Shown here in pieces: positions 1 through 6,101 of a stretch of 13,602 bases of DNA. The first letter of the stretch is position 1. Each line of letters opens with the position of its first letter. The stretch comes from an uncultured Anaerotruncus sp. GTDB taxonomy: Bacteria; Bacillota; Clostridia; Oscillospirales; Ruminococcaceae. The stretch is from NCBI RefSeq assembly GCF_902490045.1, contig NZ_CABUCJ010000066.1, positions 1-13,602 on the forward strand, given 5' to 3'. Under the pieces are notes generated by a model. That model made no database searches. It worked only from the letters and a program-made list of their open reading frames with translations, and was not told where the DNA came from. The position numbers and the translations under genes were made by a program.

Positions 1-266
1 GGCGCCGCCGACTTTGGCCGAAGGCCAACCGGAGGCGGCGCGGGGGTCAAGGGGGTCTCCCCTTGCGGCTTCTTTCCCCTATTTCTTGTCCGTACAAGAA
101 ATAGGGTCGCTGTCGGTCGACTACCGACAAGCCCTCCGCTCGCTGGACGGAAAATCCAAAACCGCCGGGAGGCCTCCCGGCAACTCCGCCGCCCGATGAG
201 CGGAAAATCTAAAGCCGCCGTCGGCCGGTCGCCGACAAACTGCGAAGCTTCATGAGCGGCAAATCA
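1..266. repeat. Structured composite repeat element, copy A
   Basis: This gene-free stretch is a chain of hairpins. Read on the plus strand: an outer stem GCGCCGCC 2-9 with GGCGGCGC 34-41, enclosing TTGGCC/GGCCAA (14-19, 23-28); CAAGGGG/CCCCTTG (48-54, 59-65); a 13-bp perfect stem (77-89 with 94-106); then three tandem units of about 53-55 bp starting near 112, 167 and 220. Each unit has a GTCGG..CCGAC-type hairpin (112-128, 164-181, 220-236), a CCGC..GCGG-type second element and an AAATCYAAA-like spacer, though unit 3 has lost the second hairpin. The same layout occurs at 6463-6643. The element lies directly downstream of the V-ATPase K gene, and the last unit overlaps that gene's stop codon (264-266). 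I see no coding sequence and no classic T-tailed terminator here. It could be a REP/BIME-like non-autonomous repeat or a structured 3' region; function unknown. Confidence 0.75.
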
Positions 267-707
267 GAGCTTATTAATGAGCAGGATCGAAATCAACAGC
301 CCATAGAGCGCGACGCCTTCGCCCAGGACGACAAAGATCAGCGCCTTGCCGAACGCCTTGGGGTCCTCGGAAAACGCGCCGATCGCGGCGGGCGCGGTGG
401 AAGCGATCGCGATGCCCGCGCCCAGGCAGCTGAGTCCGGTGGCGAGCGCGGCGGCGAGATAGCCCATGCCCTGGCTGTTCTGAGCGGGGGCGGCCTCGAC
501 GGCGGCCGTGTCCGGGGCCGTGCCGGCGTCGGGCGCTTCGGCCGAAACGCCGACCGCCATCATGATCATCAGCAGGGTGGCAATGAGAAAAACGCCCGCG
601 TTGGCAAGCACGCGCCTTCTGGCACCGGTGGTGGACCCGACCTTGACGATGGGGATGAGCAGCAGGGTGGCCGCGATCACAGCGGCGGTAGCAATCACAA
701 ACAGCAT
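264..707 (-). CDS. ntpK: V-type ATPase subunit K (c-ring proteolipid)
   Basis: This is the ion-carrying rotor subunit of a V-type ATPase, a membrane proteolipid. The 147-residue protein has two hydrophobic segments at the N-terminus (about 2-20 and 37-55), an Ala/Pro-rich polar linker (about 56-79), then one canonical c-subunit hairpin (about 81-112 and 120-145). The conserved ion-binding carboxylate is Glu130 in the motif VVLGEGVALYGLL, with Tyr135 five residues on. The polar turn is SEDPKAFGKA. Only one carboxylate hairpin is present, whereas many V-type K proteins carry two recognisable repeats, so the N-terminal pair is either a degenerate first hairpin or an added segment. I chose ATG at 707, nine bases from GGAGG in a strong GGAGGT site (716-721); GTG at 710 is the alternative. 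It is the last gene of the H-C-I-K run, 67 bases after subunit I. Confidence 0.93.
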   Translation of the reverse strand: MLFVIATAAVIAATLLLIPIVKVGSTTGARRRVLANAGVFLIATLLMIMMAVGVSAEAPDAGTAPDTAAVEAAPAQNSQGMGYLAAALATGLSCLGAGIAIASTAPAAIGAFSEDPKAFGKALIFVVLGEGVALYGLLISILLINKL

Positions 708-738
708 CACAAATTACCTCCAAATCAAATTGGTATCC

Positions 739-752
739 GCGCCCGGGGGCGC
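739..752. other. GC-rich palindrome between I and K genes
   Basis: GCGCCCGGGGGCGC is a near-perfect 14-bp palindrome in the 67-base gap between the stop of the I gene and the K ribosome binding site. No T-run follows it on the minus strand, so it is not a standard terminator. A possible role is an mRNA processing or stabilising stem that lets K be made in excess over I, as ring stoichiometry requires; this is inference. Confidence 0.4.
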
Positions 753-774
753 AGAGACGTGTCGGATGAAAAGA

Positions 775-2751
775 TCACTTTTCCGAGCCCTTTACCGTGA
801 CGGGGGAGAAGGGTTTTCCGTCGCCGTCGAAATAGCGGCTGAACATCTCGTAGAACTCGAGCCTGAGGACCTGGATGCCCACAATGAGACCCTCCATGCC
901 CATCACAAAGAGGTTGCCGATGATGATGACCGCGGGGCTGGCGGCACTCCCGACCATCTCGGAGAGGGTGAAGACGACCGCCATCATGCCCGCGTGGCTG
1001 AGCACGAAGCCGCCCACGCGGAGGAAGGACATCGTGTTGGAGAAAAAGCTGAGCACCACCTCGAAGAGCTCGAAGGGCGCGACCGTCAGGTAGGCGCCCA
1101 TGCCCTCCTCCGGCCTGGCGCCCAGCCCCTTCAGCAGGTTGCCGAGCGGCTCCTTGAGCAGGATGACCGCGAGCGGCAGCACGATCAGCAGGATGACGTA
1201 GAGGTGGGTGAAATAGTTTTTGCCCGCCAGGAACATCATGACCGCGCCGAAGAGGACCGCGCCATAAAAGACAAATCCCGCGACGCCGTTGGCGGAGAAA
1301 AACGCCCGTTCATAGTCGCGCCTGTGGAGGCTGGAGAAGATATCCATCAAAATACAGGTGCAGATGAGCACCACGCCGAGCGCGACCGCCGCGATCAAAA
1401 TGAGGTTGGTGTTCTCGGGGGCCATGACCTCGATCGGCTTGCCGGGCAGGTGCAGGACGTTCACATAGAAGGGGGTGAGCAGCTCCTCGAAGCCGAACAC
1501 CGACCCGTAGAGCGCCCCGAAAATACAGGAGAAGATGCCGATCCGGTTGACGACCGCGCCGATCTGGAACCGTTTGAACTTCCAGAGCAGCCACCCGCCC
1601 AGCACCAGCACCAGCCCCTGGCCGAGATCGCCGAACATGACGCCGAAGAGGAGGGAATAGGTGAAAGCCACGAAGGGGGTGGGGTCGAAGTCGCCGTAGG
1701 CGGGCAGGCCGTACATCTCGACGAACATCTCGAACGGGCGGGAAAACCAGCCGTTTTTGAGCTTGGTGGGCGGCTGAAGCCGTTTGTCCGAGTCGTCCGG
1801 CTTGACCTCGACGGTCACGTCGGGCAGCTGCCGCAGGCTCTTTGCAAAGTCGTCCGCGCGGCTCTCCTCGATAAAGCCGGTGATATAGAATACGTCGATG
1901 AACTCCCGTTTCAGTACGGAGACGTACTTGCGCATGTCGAACGAATCGGAGAGGAATTTCAGCCGGGTGTAGAGCTTGTAGTAGCGGTCCCGCTGGGCGT
2001 CCACCAGCTCCTGGAACTGGTTTTTGGCCGCCGCGAGCTGCTCCCGGTTGGCGTCGATCTCCTCCCGCAGCCGGGCGAGCGCCTCCCCGGGGGTGCCGTG
2101 GATGAAGGAGGGGACCCGCATCCGTTCAAAATAGAGGGAGGAGAAGATGTCGTCGATCTCGGGCGCGTCCTCAGCCATACAGAAGTAGGCGCCCCAGCGG
2201 TATTCCTTCTCCGTGTCGAACGATTTGAAGATAAAGGGCTTTCCCGCGTAAAAGGAGAGCTTCTGGTAGCTGTCGAGCGGCAGCCGCCCCAGGCGCATTT
2301 TAATATACTTGCAGGTGAAGAGCTCGTCGAACTCGACGTCGAGCTCCGCCAGGTGGGAGAGGATCAGCAGCGCGGCCTCGTCCTGGTCGATCTCCCCCTG
2401 CAAAAAGTTCATCCGTTCCCGCAGGGCGCCGAGCCCCTCGGAAAAGGTCCTGTAAAAATCCTCGTAGTACTGCTGGCTGTGCGCCGCGACACGGGAGAGC
2501 TTGTCGCTGCGCACATATTCCGGCATGTACTTGGGGTTGAGCCCCGCCGCCACGCCCGCGTCGGTCAGCTTCTGCAGCGCGTCGGCGTAGGGGTTTTCCT
2601 CCGACAGCGGCGTGAAGCCGCGGATGCCCCCCGCCGCCTGCTGCGAGGGCTCGGGGTGGAAATCCCCCCTGTCCAAACAGCGTATGATGACGTCGTCGAG
2701 GTTTTTCATATCGCCGACGATGTTCACCAGCGCCAGCTTGGCTATCGACAT
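775..2751 (-). CDS. ntpI: V-type ATPase subunit I (a-subunit equivalent)
   Basis: This is the stator membrane subunit that forms the ion half-channels facing the K ring. The protein has 658 residues, the usual size for bacterial subunit I. The first part (about 1-335) is a soluble, charged, partly coiled-coil cytosolic domain (coiled region around 220-265). The C-terminal half contains about seven or eight hydrophobic segments, starting near 358-390 with the family motif MFGDLGQG (372-379). The essential arginine is visible as Arg578 in SFLRVGGFVLSHAG, and the closing family block EGLIVGIQVLRLEFYEMFSRYF is intact (Glu620, Arg630, Glu632). The ATG at 2751 has a modest site (AAAGGG, nine bases upstream). 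It follows subunit C after a 128-base gap and precedes K. No frameshift or missing segment is seen. Confidence 0.97.
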   Translation of the reverse strand: MSIAKLALVNIVGDMKNLDDVIIRCLDRGDFHPEPSQQAAGGIRGFTPLSEENPYADALQKLTDAGVAAGLNPKYMPEYVRSDKLSRVAAHSQQYYEDFYRTFSEGLGALRERMNFLQGEIDQDEAALLILSHLAELDVEFDELFTCKYIKMRLGRLPLDSYQKLSFYAGKPFIFKSFDTEKEYRWGAYFCMAEDAPEIDDIFSSLYFERMRVPSFIHGTPGEALARLREEIDANREQLAAAKNQFQELVDAQRDRYYKLYTRLKFLSDSFDMRKYVSVLKREFIDVFYITGFIEESRADDFAKSLRQLPDVTVEVKPDDSDKRLQPPTKLKNGWFSRPFEMFVEMYGLPAYGDFDPTPFVAFTYSLLFGVMFGDLGQGLVLVLGGWLLWKFKRFQIGAVVNRIGIFSCIFGALYGSVFGFEELLTPFYVNVLHLPGKPIEVMAPENTNLILIAAVALGVVLICTCILMDIFSSLHRRDYERAFFSANGVAGFVFYGAVLFGAVMMFLAGKNYFTHLYVILLIVLPLAVILLKEPLGNLLKGLGARPEEGMGAYLTVAPFELFEVVLSFFSNTMSFLRVGGFVLSHAGMMAVVFTLSEMVGSAASPAVIIIGNLFVMGMEGLIVGIQVLRLEFYEMFSRYFDGDGKPFSPVTVKGSEK

Positions 2752-2879
2752 GTAAATCCGCCCTTTCTCCGGCAGACGGGAACCGGCCCCCGCCGGTCCC
2801 CCCGGGATATTTGTAATGCCCGCCCCACGGGGGCCGGCCGGTCCTTCGCGTTTGAATCGGTCCTTCGCCTGGTCGTCCG
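2752..2879. other. 128-base structured gap inside the V-ATPase operon
   Basis: The gap between the C and I genes is unusually long for this tightly packed operon. It contains ACCGGC/GCCGGT arms (2782-2787 and 2792-2797) forming a short-loop hairpin, and an 11-bp direct repeat CGGTCCTTCGC at 2839-2849 and 2858-2868 (period 19). I found no convincing promoter or T-tailed terminator on the minus strand. It may modulate I and K expression relative to H and C, or may be a small repeat insertion. Confidence 0.4.
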
Positions 2880-3920
2880 CTATGCCTTATAGAGCAGCTT
2901 TTCGATCTTCTCGGGGGGGAGCCCGTAGCGGACGCCCTCGATGATGCGCACGATGTCCTCCGTCTCCATGCTGCGCAGCAGCATAAACGCCGTATACACC
3001 ACCTCCGGGCTGGTCGAAAAGCGGAGCAGCCTGCGGGTGGCGCGGTAGCGCACGCCGTCCGTCTCCCCCTCGAAGAAGCCGGCTTCCGGATCGATCCGCC
3101 GGCCGTAGGGGGTGGCGGAAAGCAGCTGCAAAAACGCCTGCGTGTCCCGCGCGCTGACCATCTCCTCGAGCTGGCGCGGCCGAAGCCGGCTGTAAAAGGG
3201 GAGCATCGTCACGCGGATGCGGCCGGAATCCGCCCCGAAATAGGTTTTCATCCGGTAGATCGTGTTGAGGTTCATCAGCTCCGCGCGCATGGTGATCAGC
3301 TCCCGCAGCTCGGCGGAGGCCCTGCCGCGCGTCTCCCGCTTCGCCCGTTCGAGCAGCGTGGAAAAATAGCAGGTGCGCAGCGCAAGCTCGTAGCGGGTGT
3401 AGCGCAGGGTGTTGCCGTCCGGCGGATACTGCTTCTGGCAGCGGCGCAGCACCGGCTCGTAGACCGTGCCCGCCACCGCCCCGATCACCTCGTCGAGGGA
3501 GCGCGCCCCCGCCAGCCCCAGGATGTTGAAGCTCGCGTAGGGCTGCATGAAGGTCGGCAGGGAGGCGACAAAGTCCTCCTGCCCGTCGGAGATGATGTTG
3601 CGCAGGCTGGAAAGGATCAGCTCGATCTCCAGGTCCATGACGATGTACTGGTAGATGCTGTCCTTCTCGCGGACATATTTCGCGAGCCGCACATACTGGT
3701 AAAAGAGGTCCCTGTGCAGCAGGTTTTCCAGCTGGCGGCGGTGGATCGTGCTGTCCTGGACCCCCTCCAGCGCCGCGCGGTAGGGGGTCTTCTCCCGCAG
3801 GTAGGCGGAAATCTCCTGCACGCTCTGCTTGCGCAGGAGGTCGTCGTACTGGGCGGGGGAGAGCATCTGCCCGTACATGGCGCGCGCCTTGGAGATCACC
3901 GCGTTTGCATACTGCGCCAC
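2880..3920 (-). CDS. ntpC: V-type ATPase subunit C (AC39/d-like)
   Basis: This is the central-stalk socket subunit that connects the rotating shaft to the K ring. The protein has 346 residues, typical for the vATP-synt_AC39 family, is largely alpha-helical and has no membrane segments. Recognisable features are the N-terminal YANAVISKARAM segment followed by an SPAQYDDLL helix, and the three-lobed helical repeat pattern with LRNIIS (about 105-111) and LNTIYRMKTYF (about 228-238). I place the start at GTG 3920 because the family sequence begins here and the next Met is 14 residues in. A G-rich ribosome site (GGGGGGTGA, 3925-3933) overlaps the TGA stop of subunit H, four bases upstream, so translation is probably coupled. 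Confidence 0.94.
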   Translation of the reverse strand: MAQYANAVISKARAMYGQMLSPAQYDDLLRKQSVQEISAYLREKTPYRAALEGVQDSTIHRRQLENLLHRDLFYQYVRLAKYVREKDSIYQYIVMDLEIELILSSLRNIISDGQEDFVASLPTFMQPYASFNILGLAGARSLDEVIGAVAGTVYEPVLRRCQKQYPPDGNTLRYTRYELALRTCYFSTLLERAKRETRGRASAELRELITMRAELMNLNTIYRMKTYFGADSGRIRVTMLPFYSRLRPRQLEEMVSARDTQAFLQLLSATPYGRRIDPEAGFFEGETDGVRYRATRRLLRFSTSPEVVYTAFMLLRSMETEDIVRIIEGVRYGLPPEKIEKLLYKA

Positions 3921-3924
3921 GGCG

Positions 3925-4236
3925 TCACCCCCCGATGCAGCGGTCCACGATTTCGGCGACCCACCGCGCGCTGTTCTTCTGGTAGTTTGCCTTCAGGCGG
4001 CCGAGCGCCTCCTCGTGGCGCGCGCGCGCCGCGGAGAGGGCCTCCTCCTTCTCCATCTGGGCCTGCTGGCGGAACTGCTCCACCTTTTCCCGTTCCCGCT
4101 CGCGGTACTGCTTCGCGAGCTCCTTTTTATAATCGTCCATGTGCGCCAGCACGCTGCCGCGCTCCTCTTCCGCCTCTTCCACAAGCCGCCGGCCGCGCTT
4201 GTCATATTCCACCAGATTCTTGATGACCCGTTCCAC
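3925..4236 (-). CDS. V-type ATPase subunit H/G (peripheral stalk coiled coil)
   Basis: This small peripheral-stalk protein pairs with subunit E to brace the stator in other V-type ATPases. The 103 residues are very rich in Glu, Lys, Arg and Gln with almost no aromatic core, and hold a continuous heptad-like coiled coil (about 5-85), as expected for the bacterial H family of around 100-110 residues. The frame remains open to 4326, but I choose GTG at 4236: family proteins begin at this ERVIKNLVEYDKRG segment, an AAAGGG site sits eight bases upstream, and the upstream residues look like non-coding translation. It is the first gene of the operon and is followed by subunit C after four bases. Its partner subunit E is not in this window. 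Confidence 0.85.
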   Translation of the reverse strand: MERVIKNLVEYDKRGRRLVEEAEEERGSVLAHMDDYKKELAKQYREREREKVEQFRQQAQMEKEEALSAARARHEEALGRLKANYQKNSARWVAEIVDRCIGG

Positions 4237-4297
4237 AGCACCATCCCTTTCGCCGGAAGATGGAAGGGGGCTAGTGCCCCATTCTGATTGTTTCCTT

Positions 4298-4326
4298 AGT
4301 GTAGTCTCATTTTTTTGCTTTTGCAA
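4298..4326 (-). promoter_or_regulatory. Likely promoter of the V-ATPase operon
   Basis: On the minus strand TTGCAA (4321-4326) and TACACT (4298-4303) are separated by exactly 17 bases. The elements are imperfect but correctly spaced, giving a start near 4291 and a leader of about 55 bases to the GTG at 4236. The leader contains a GGGG..CCCC stem (about 4267-4280). The promoter is divergent from the one at 4482; the bases between them (4327-4481) show T-rich tracts but no gene or clear structure. Confidence 0.5.
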
Positions 4327-4481
4327 GCGGATTTTGGGCCCGCCGCGGTTTTTGCCCGCTTTCTGTGACGCTCAACCCAAATTTCCGTCCGTCCGGCGGT
4401 ATTTTTGTCAAACTTCACATGGTTTGGGACGCGCACCACAAAATCAGGCAATATTTCCCGCAGAAAAATCCCTTGTTTTCC

Positions 4482-4510
4482 TTGATTTTCATTATACTAA
4501 TTGTTATACT
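4482..4510 (+). promoter_or_regulatory. Promoter of the exported-protein gene
   Basis: TTGATT (4482-4487) and TATACT (4505-4510) are separated by 17 bases within an AT-rich patch in otherwise GC-rich DNA. The start would fall near 4517, giving a leader of about 50 bases to the ATG at 4569. A second TATACT at 4493-4498 lacks a well-placed -35 partner. Confidence 0.65.
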
Positions 4511-4568
4511 GATAGTGAATATAGACAGGCACCAGTACGGCTGCCAAGTTCTGAGGGAGGATTCGACT

Positions 4569-5639
4569 ATGAAAAAATTGACAGCGACCATCAGCGTGCT
4601 GCTGGTACTTGTCATGGTGCTTTCCGCGCCGGCGTCGGCGCTCGCGATCATCACCAGCGACACCTTCAGCACCAGCGCCAAATCGGCCGACAAGTGGGTG
4701 ACCGACCGGTATGAGCCGGAGGAGTTCGACCGTTCCGACGGCAAGCTCTATCTCTCCGTGGGGCCCAAGGGCTACTACAAATACCGCGCGGACGATAAAA
4801 AGGACAAATACTACGCCCTCCAGGGCAAAAAGCTCCCGGTCGAAATGCCCTCGAGCAACACCTGGACCGCGACCGTGAAGATCAACGTGGATGACAACTG
4901 GTTCTCGTCGAGCGACGGACGCCGCCGCGCCGAGTTCCGCGTCGACCTCGTGGACGGCGACGGCAACGCGCTCAAGAATTCCTCGCCCGCCATCGCGCTC
5001 GTCAAGGGCGGCTCCGGCGCGCCCGTGCTCAAATATTATAACCCGAAAGCGCAGGGAAGCTGGGGCATGGCCACCCGGTTCGTCAACGGCGACAAGGAGA
5101 CCGAGGACCTCACCGTGGAGGATGGCTGGCACTCCCTGCTCATCAAGGCCAACAACGGCGTGCTCACCTACTACTTCGACGAGAAAAAGCTCGGCAACTG
5201 CACGCTGACCACCAAGGACGTCTATCCCTCCTTCATCGCGCTCAACGTCTACAACTACGACCGCCCGCAGATGGTCGAGTGGGATAACGTCACCCTCTAC
5301 GACGGCAGCTACATCATCCGCCAGCTCTCCTCCGAGGCGCAGGACAAGAAGGACGAACGCCTGGAGAGCCAGTATGAGAAAAAGCGCAACAACTGGGAGG
5401 ACAAGTACACCGAGTATATGTTCGGCCGGAACAGCACGGACAAGACCGTAAAAATCGATGGGAAGACCTTCGATACCGGCAAGTGGTACACCCAGAGCAA
5501 GCTCAAGAGCACCTTCAAGATTTCCGACAAGGATTGGGACGAGGAAAACAGTCAGCTGAAGGATATTTTGGCTTCTTGCCCGCTGCCTGTGGAGACCCGC
5601 GAGAAGAAAGAAATGCCCGACAGCTATTGGGACTACTAG
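4569..5639 (+). CDS. Exported protein of unknown function, lectin-like fold possible
   Basis: I do not recognise a named family for this 356-residue protein. The N-terminus is a clear signal peptide: Lys2-Lys3, a hydrophobic core (about 8-20) and a likely cleavage after Ala26 in PASALA, with no lipobox Cys, so it should be released or wall-associated. Residues about 28-248 alternate short hydrophobic and polar stretches with many Tyr, Trp and Gly. Blocks such as DGWHSLLIKANNGVLTYYFD and MVEWDNVTLYDG resemble concanavalin/LamG-like or DUF1080-like beta-sandwich domains that end in a strand describing the ligand-independent edge. Residues about 253-282 are a charged helix, followed by a lysine- and aspartate-rich tail ending in SYWDY. 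ATG at 4569 has GGGAGG eight bases upstream. It is a single-gene unit with its own promoter and terminator. Carbohydrate or surface binding is a guess; no catalytic residues can be assigned. Confidence 0.85.
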   Translation: MKKLTATISVLLVLVMVLSAPASALAIITSDTFSTSAKSADKWVTDRYEPEEFDRSDGKLYLSVGPKGYYKYRADDKKDKYYALQGKKLPVEMPSSNTWTATVKINVDDNWFSSSDGRRRAEFRVDLVDGDGNALKNSSPAIALVKGGSGAPVLKYYNPKAQGSWGMATRFVNGDKETEDLTVEDGWHSLLIKANNGVLTYYFDEKKLGNCTLTTKDVYPSFIALNVYNYDRPQMVEWDNVTLYDGSYIIRQLSSEAQDKKDERLESQYEKKRNNWEDKYTEYMFGRNSTDKTVKIDGKTFDTGKWYTQSKLKSTFKISDKDWDEENSQLKDILASCPLPVETREKKEMPDSYWDY

Positions 5640-5645
5640 GCGCAC

Positions 5646-5739
5646 GCCATTTGCGGTTCCCGACCGCAAATGGCCTCGCGATCGGACAAGCCGATGCGCG
5701 TGCGCCTCACGGGCGGAGGGTCGGCGACCCTCCCCCGTG
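5646..5739. repeat. Cluster of perfect hairpins after the exported-protein gene
   Basis: Three inverted repeats lie in a row: a 12-bp perfect stem GCCATTTGCGGT/ACCGCAAATGGC (5646-5657, 5663-5674); ATCGG/CCGAT (5681-5685, 5691-5695); and a 13-bp stem with one bulged C, CACGGG-C-GGAGGGT with ACCCTCC-CCCGTG (5708-5739). None has a T-run, so they are not simple terminators. The style resembles the composite repeats elsewhere in the window, but sequence similarity to them is slight. Confidence 0.6.
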
Positions 5740-5770
5740 TGCCCCCTCCTATTGCCGTGCATTCATGATA

Positions 5771-5805
5771 AAGCGGCCGCCCTCCCGGGCGGCCGCTTTT
5801 ATTTG
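5771..5805 (+). terminator. Intrinsic terminator of the exported-protein gene
   Basis: A 12-bp perfect stem AAGCGGCCGCCC/GGGCGGCCGCTT (5771-5782, 5787-5798) with loop TCCC is followed by TTTTATTTGT on the plus strand. It abuts the stop codon of the minus-strand regulator gene at 5799, so it may also slow transcription arriving from that side. Confidence 0.85.
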
Positions 5806-5972
5806 TCTGCGTTTATGGGGCCATGCTCTTTTTCGTAAGCCTCTACATGGGCCTTTATCAAGGCCTCGGTTTCTTTGTTGACAGATCTTCCGTTCCCCTC
5901 GGCGATGTAACGAAGTTTCTGCATTAGCTTTGGATTGATGCGCAGGGTAAAATGCGGCAAGCTTGAAGGCAT
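5799..5972 (-). CDS. Arc-like ribbon-helix-helix DNA-binding protein
   Basis: This 57-residue protein is a likely transcriptional regulator. Residues 7-12 (HFTLRI) form the DNA-contacting beta strand, then two helices follow: PKLMQKLRYIAEGNG and SVNKETEALIKAHVEAYEKEHG. The NGRS-NKE turn is typical of the Arc family of MetJ/Arc repressors, which dimerise and bind short palindromes. I choose ATG at 5972 because the RHH fold begins right there and AAAGGGG lies eight bases upstream; ATG at 5990 would add six residues. Upstream lie three copies of a 14-bp palindrome that are the obvious candidate operators, one of them immediately before the gene. This suggests it represses itself and the divergent gene at 6102. 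An antitoxin role is possible but no toxin is recognised. Confidence 0.82.
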   Translation of the reverse strand: MPSSLPHFTLRINPKLMQKLRYIAEGNGRSVNKETEALIKAHVEAYEKEHGPINADK

Positions 5973-5990
5973 ATTGGCTTCCCCTTTCAT

Positions 5991-6004
5991 AGGTGATGTC
6001 ACCT
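5991..6004. promoter_or_regulatory. Operator-like palindrome, site 1
   Basis: AGGTGA-TG-TCACCT has perfect 6-bp arms. It lies just downstream of the minus-strand -10 (6012-6017), at the expected transcription start of the ribbon-helix-helix gene. It matches the consensus ARGTGA-NN-TCACYT shared with the two sites at 6044 and 6066. Confidence 0.7.
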
Positions 6005-6011
6005 TAAAAAG

Positions 6012-6017
6012 ATTATA
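6012..6017 (-). promoter_or_regulatory. -10 element for the ribbon-helix-helix gene
   Basis: Minus strand TATAAT is a perfect -10. The 17-base-spaced -35 position (6035-6040) reads AGTCAA on this strand, which is a poor match, so the promoter is weak or needs help. The transcript would begin near 6005 within operator site 1. Confidence 0.45.
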
Positions 6018-6034
6018 TACCTTTTGATTTGCTC

Positions 6035-6063
6035 TTGACTTCAAAGTGAGGTCACCTTATAAT
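6035..6063 (+). promoter_or_regulatory. Strong promoter of the divergent small gene, overlapped by operators
   Basis: TTGACT (6035-6040) and TATAAT (6058-6063) are 17 bases apart, close to the consensus. Operator site 2 (6044-6057) fills the spacer and site 3 (6066-6079) covers the start point near 6070. A protein bound at both sites would block polymerase. Confidence 0.8.
6044..6057. promoter_or_regulatory. Operator-like palindrome, site 2
   Basis: AAGTGA-GG-TCACCT is an imperfect palindrome of the same type as site 1. Together with site 3 it forms a larger perfect inverted repeat with 16-bp arms (6043-6058 and 6065-6080) around a 6-base centre, ATAATG. Site centres are 22 bp apart, close to two helical turns, which suits cooperative dimers on one DNA face. 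Confidence 0.75.
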
Positions 6064-6065
6064 GA

Positions 6066-6079
6066 AGGTGACCTCACTT
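6066..6079. promoter_or_regulatory. Operator-like palindrome, site 3
   Basis: AGGTGA-CC-TCACTT is the mirror image of site 2. It lies at the transcription start of the plus-strand gene, between its -10 and its ribosome binding site. Confidence 0.75.
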
Positions 6080-6101
6080 TTTTTATGAAAGGGATGCATT
6101 T

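Noticed and set aside
112..266. Tandem repeats as a CRISPR array
   Set aside because: Units are contiguous and variable hairpins, with no identical repeats separated by unique spacers and no cas genes.
508..2892. 794-codon open frame on the plus strand opposite the V-ATPase genes
   Set aside because: It lies antisense to subunits I and K, which have clear family motifs. Its product is a low-complexity run of Glu, His, Arg and Val typical of a GC-rich shadow frame.
4497..5762. 421-codon open frame on the minus strand opposite the exported-protein gene
   Set aside because: The plus frame has a signal peptide, ribosome site, promoter and terminator; the minus frame is Val/Arg/His-rich with none of these.
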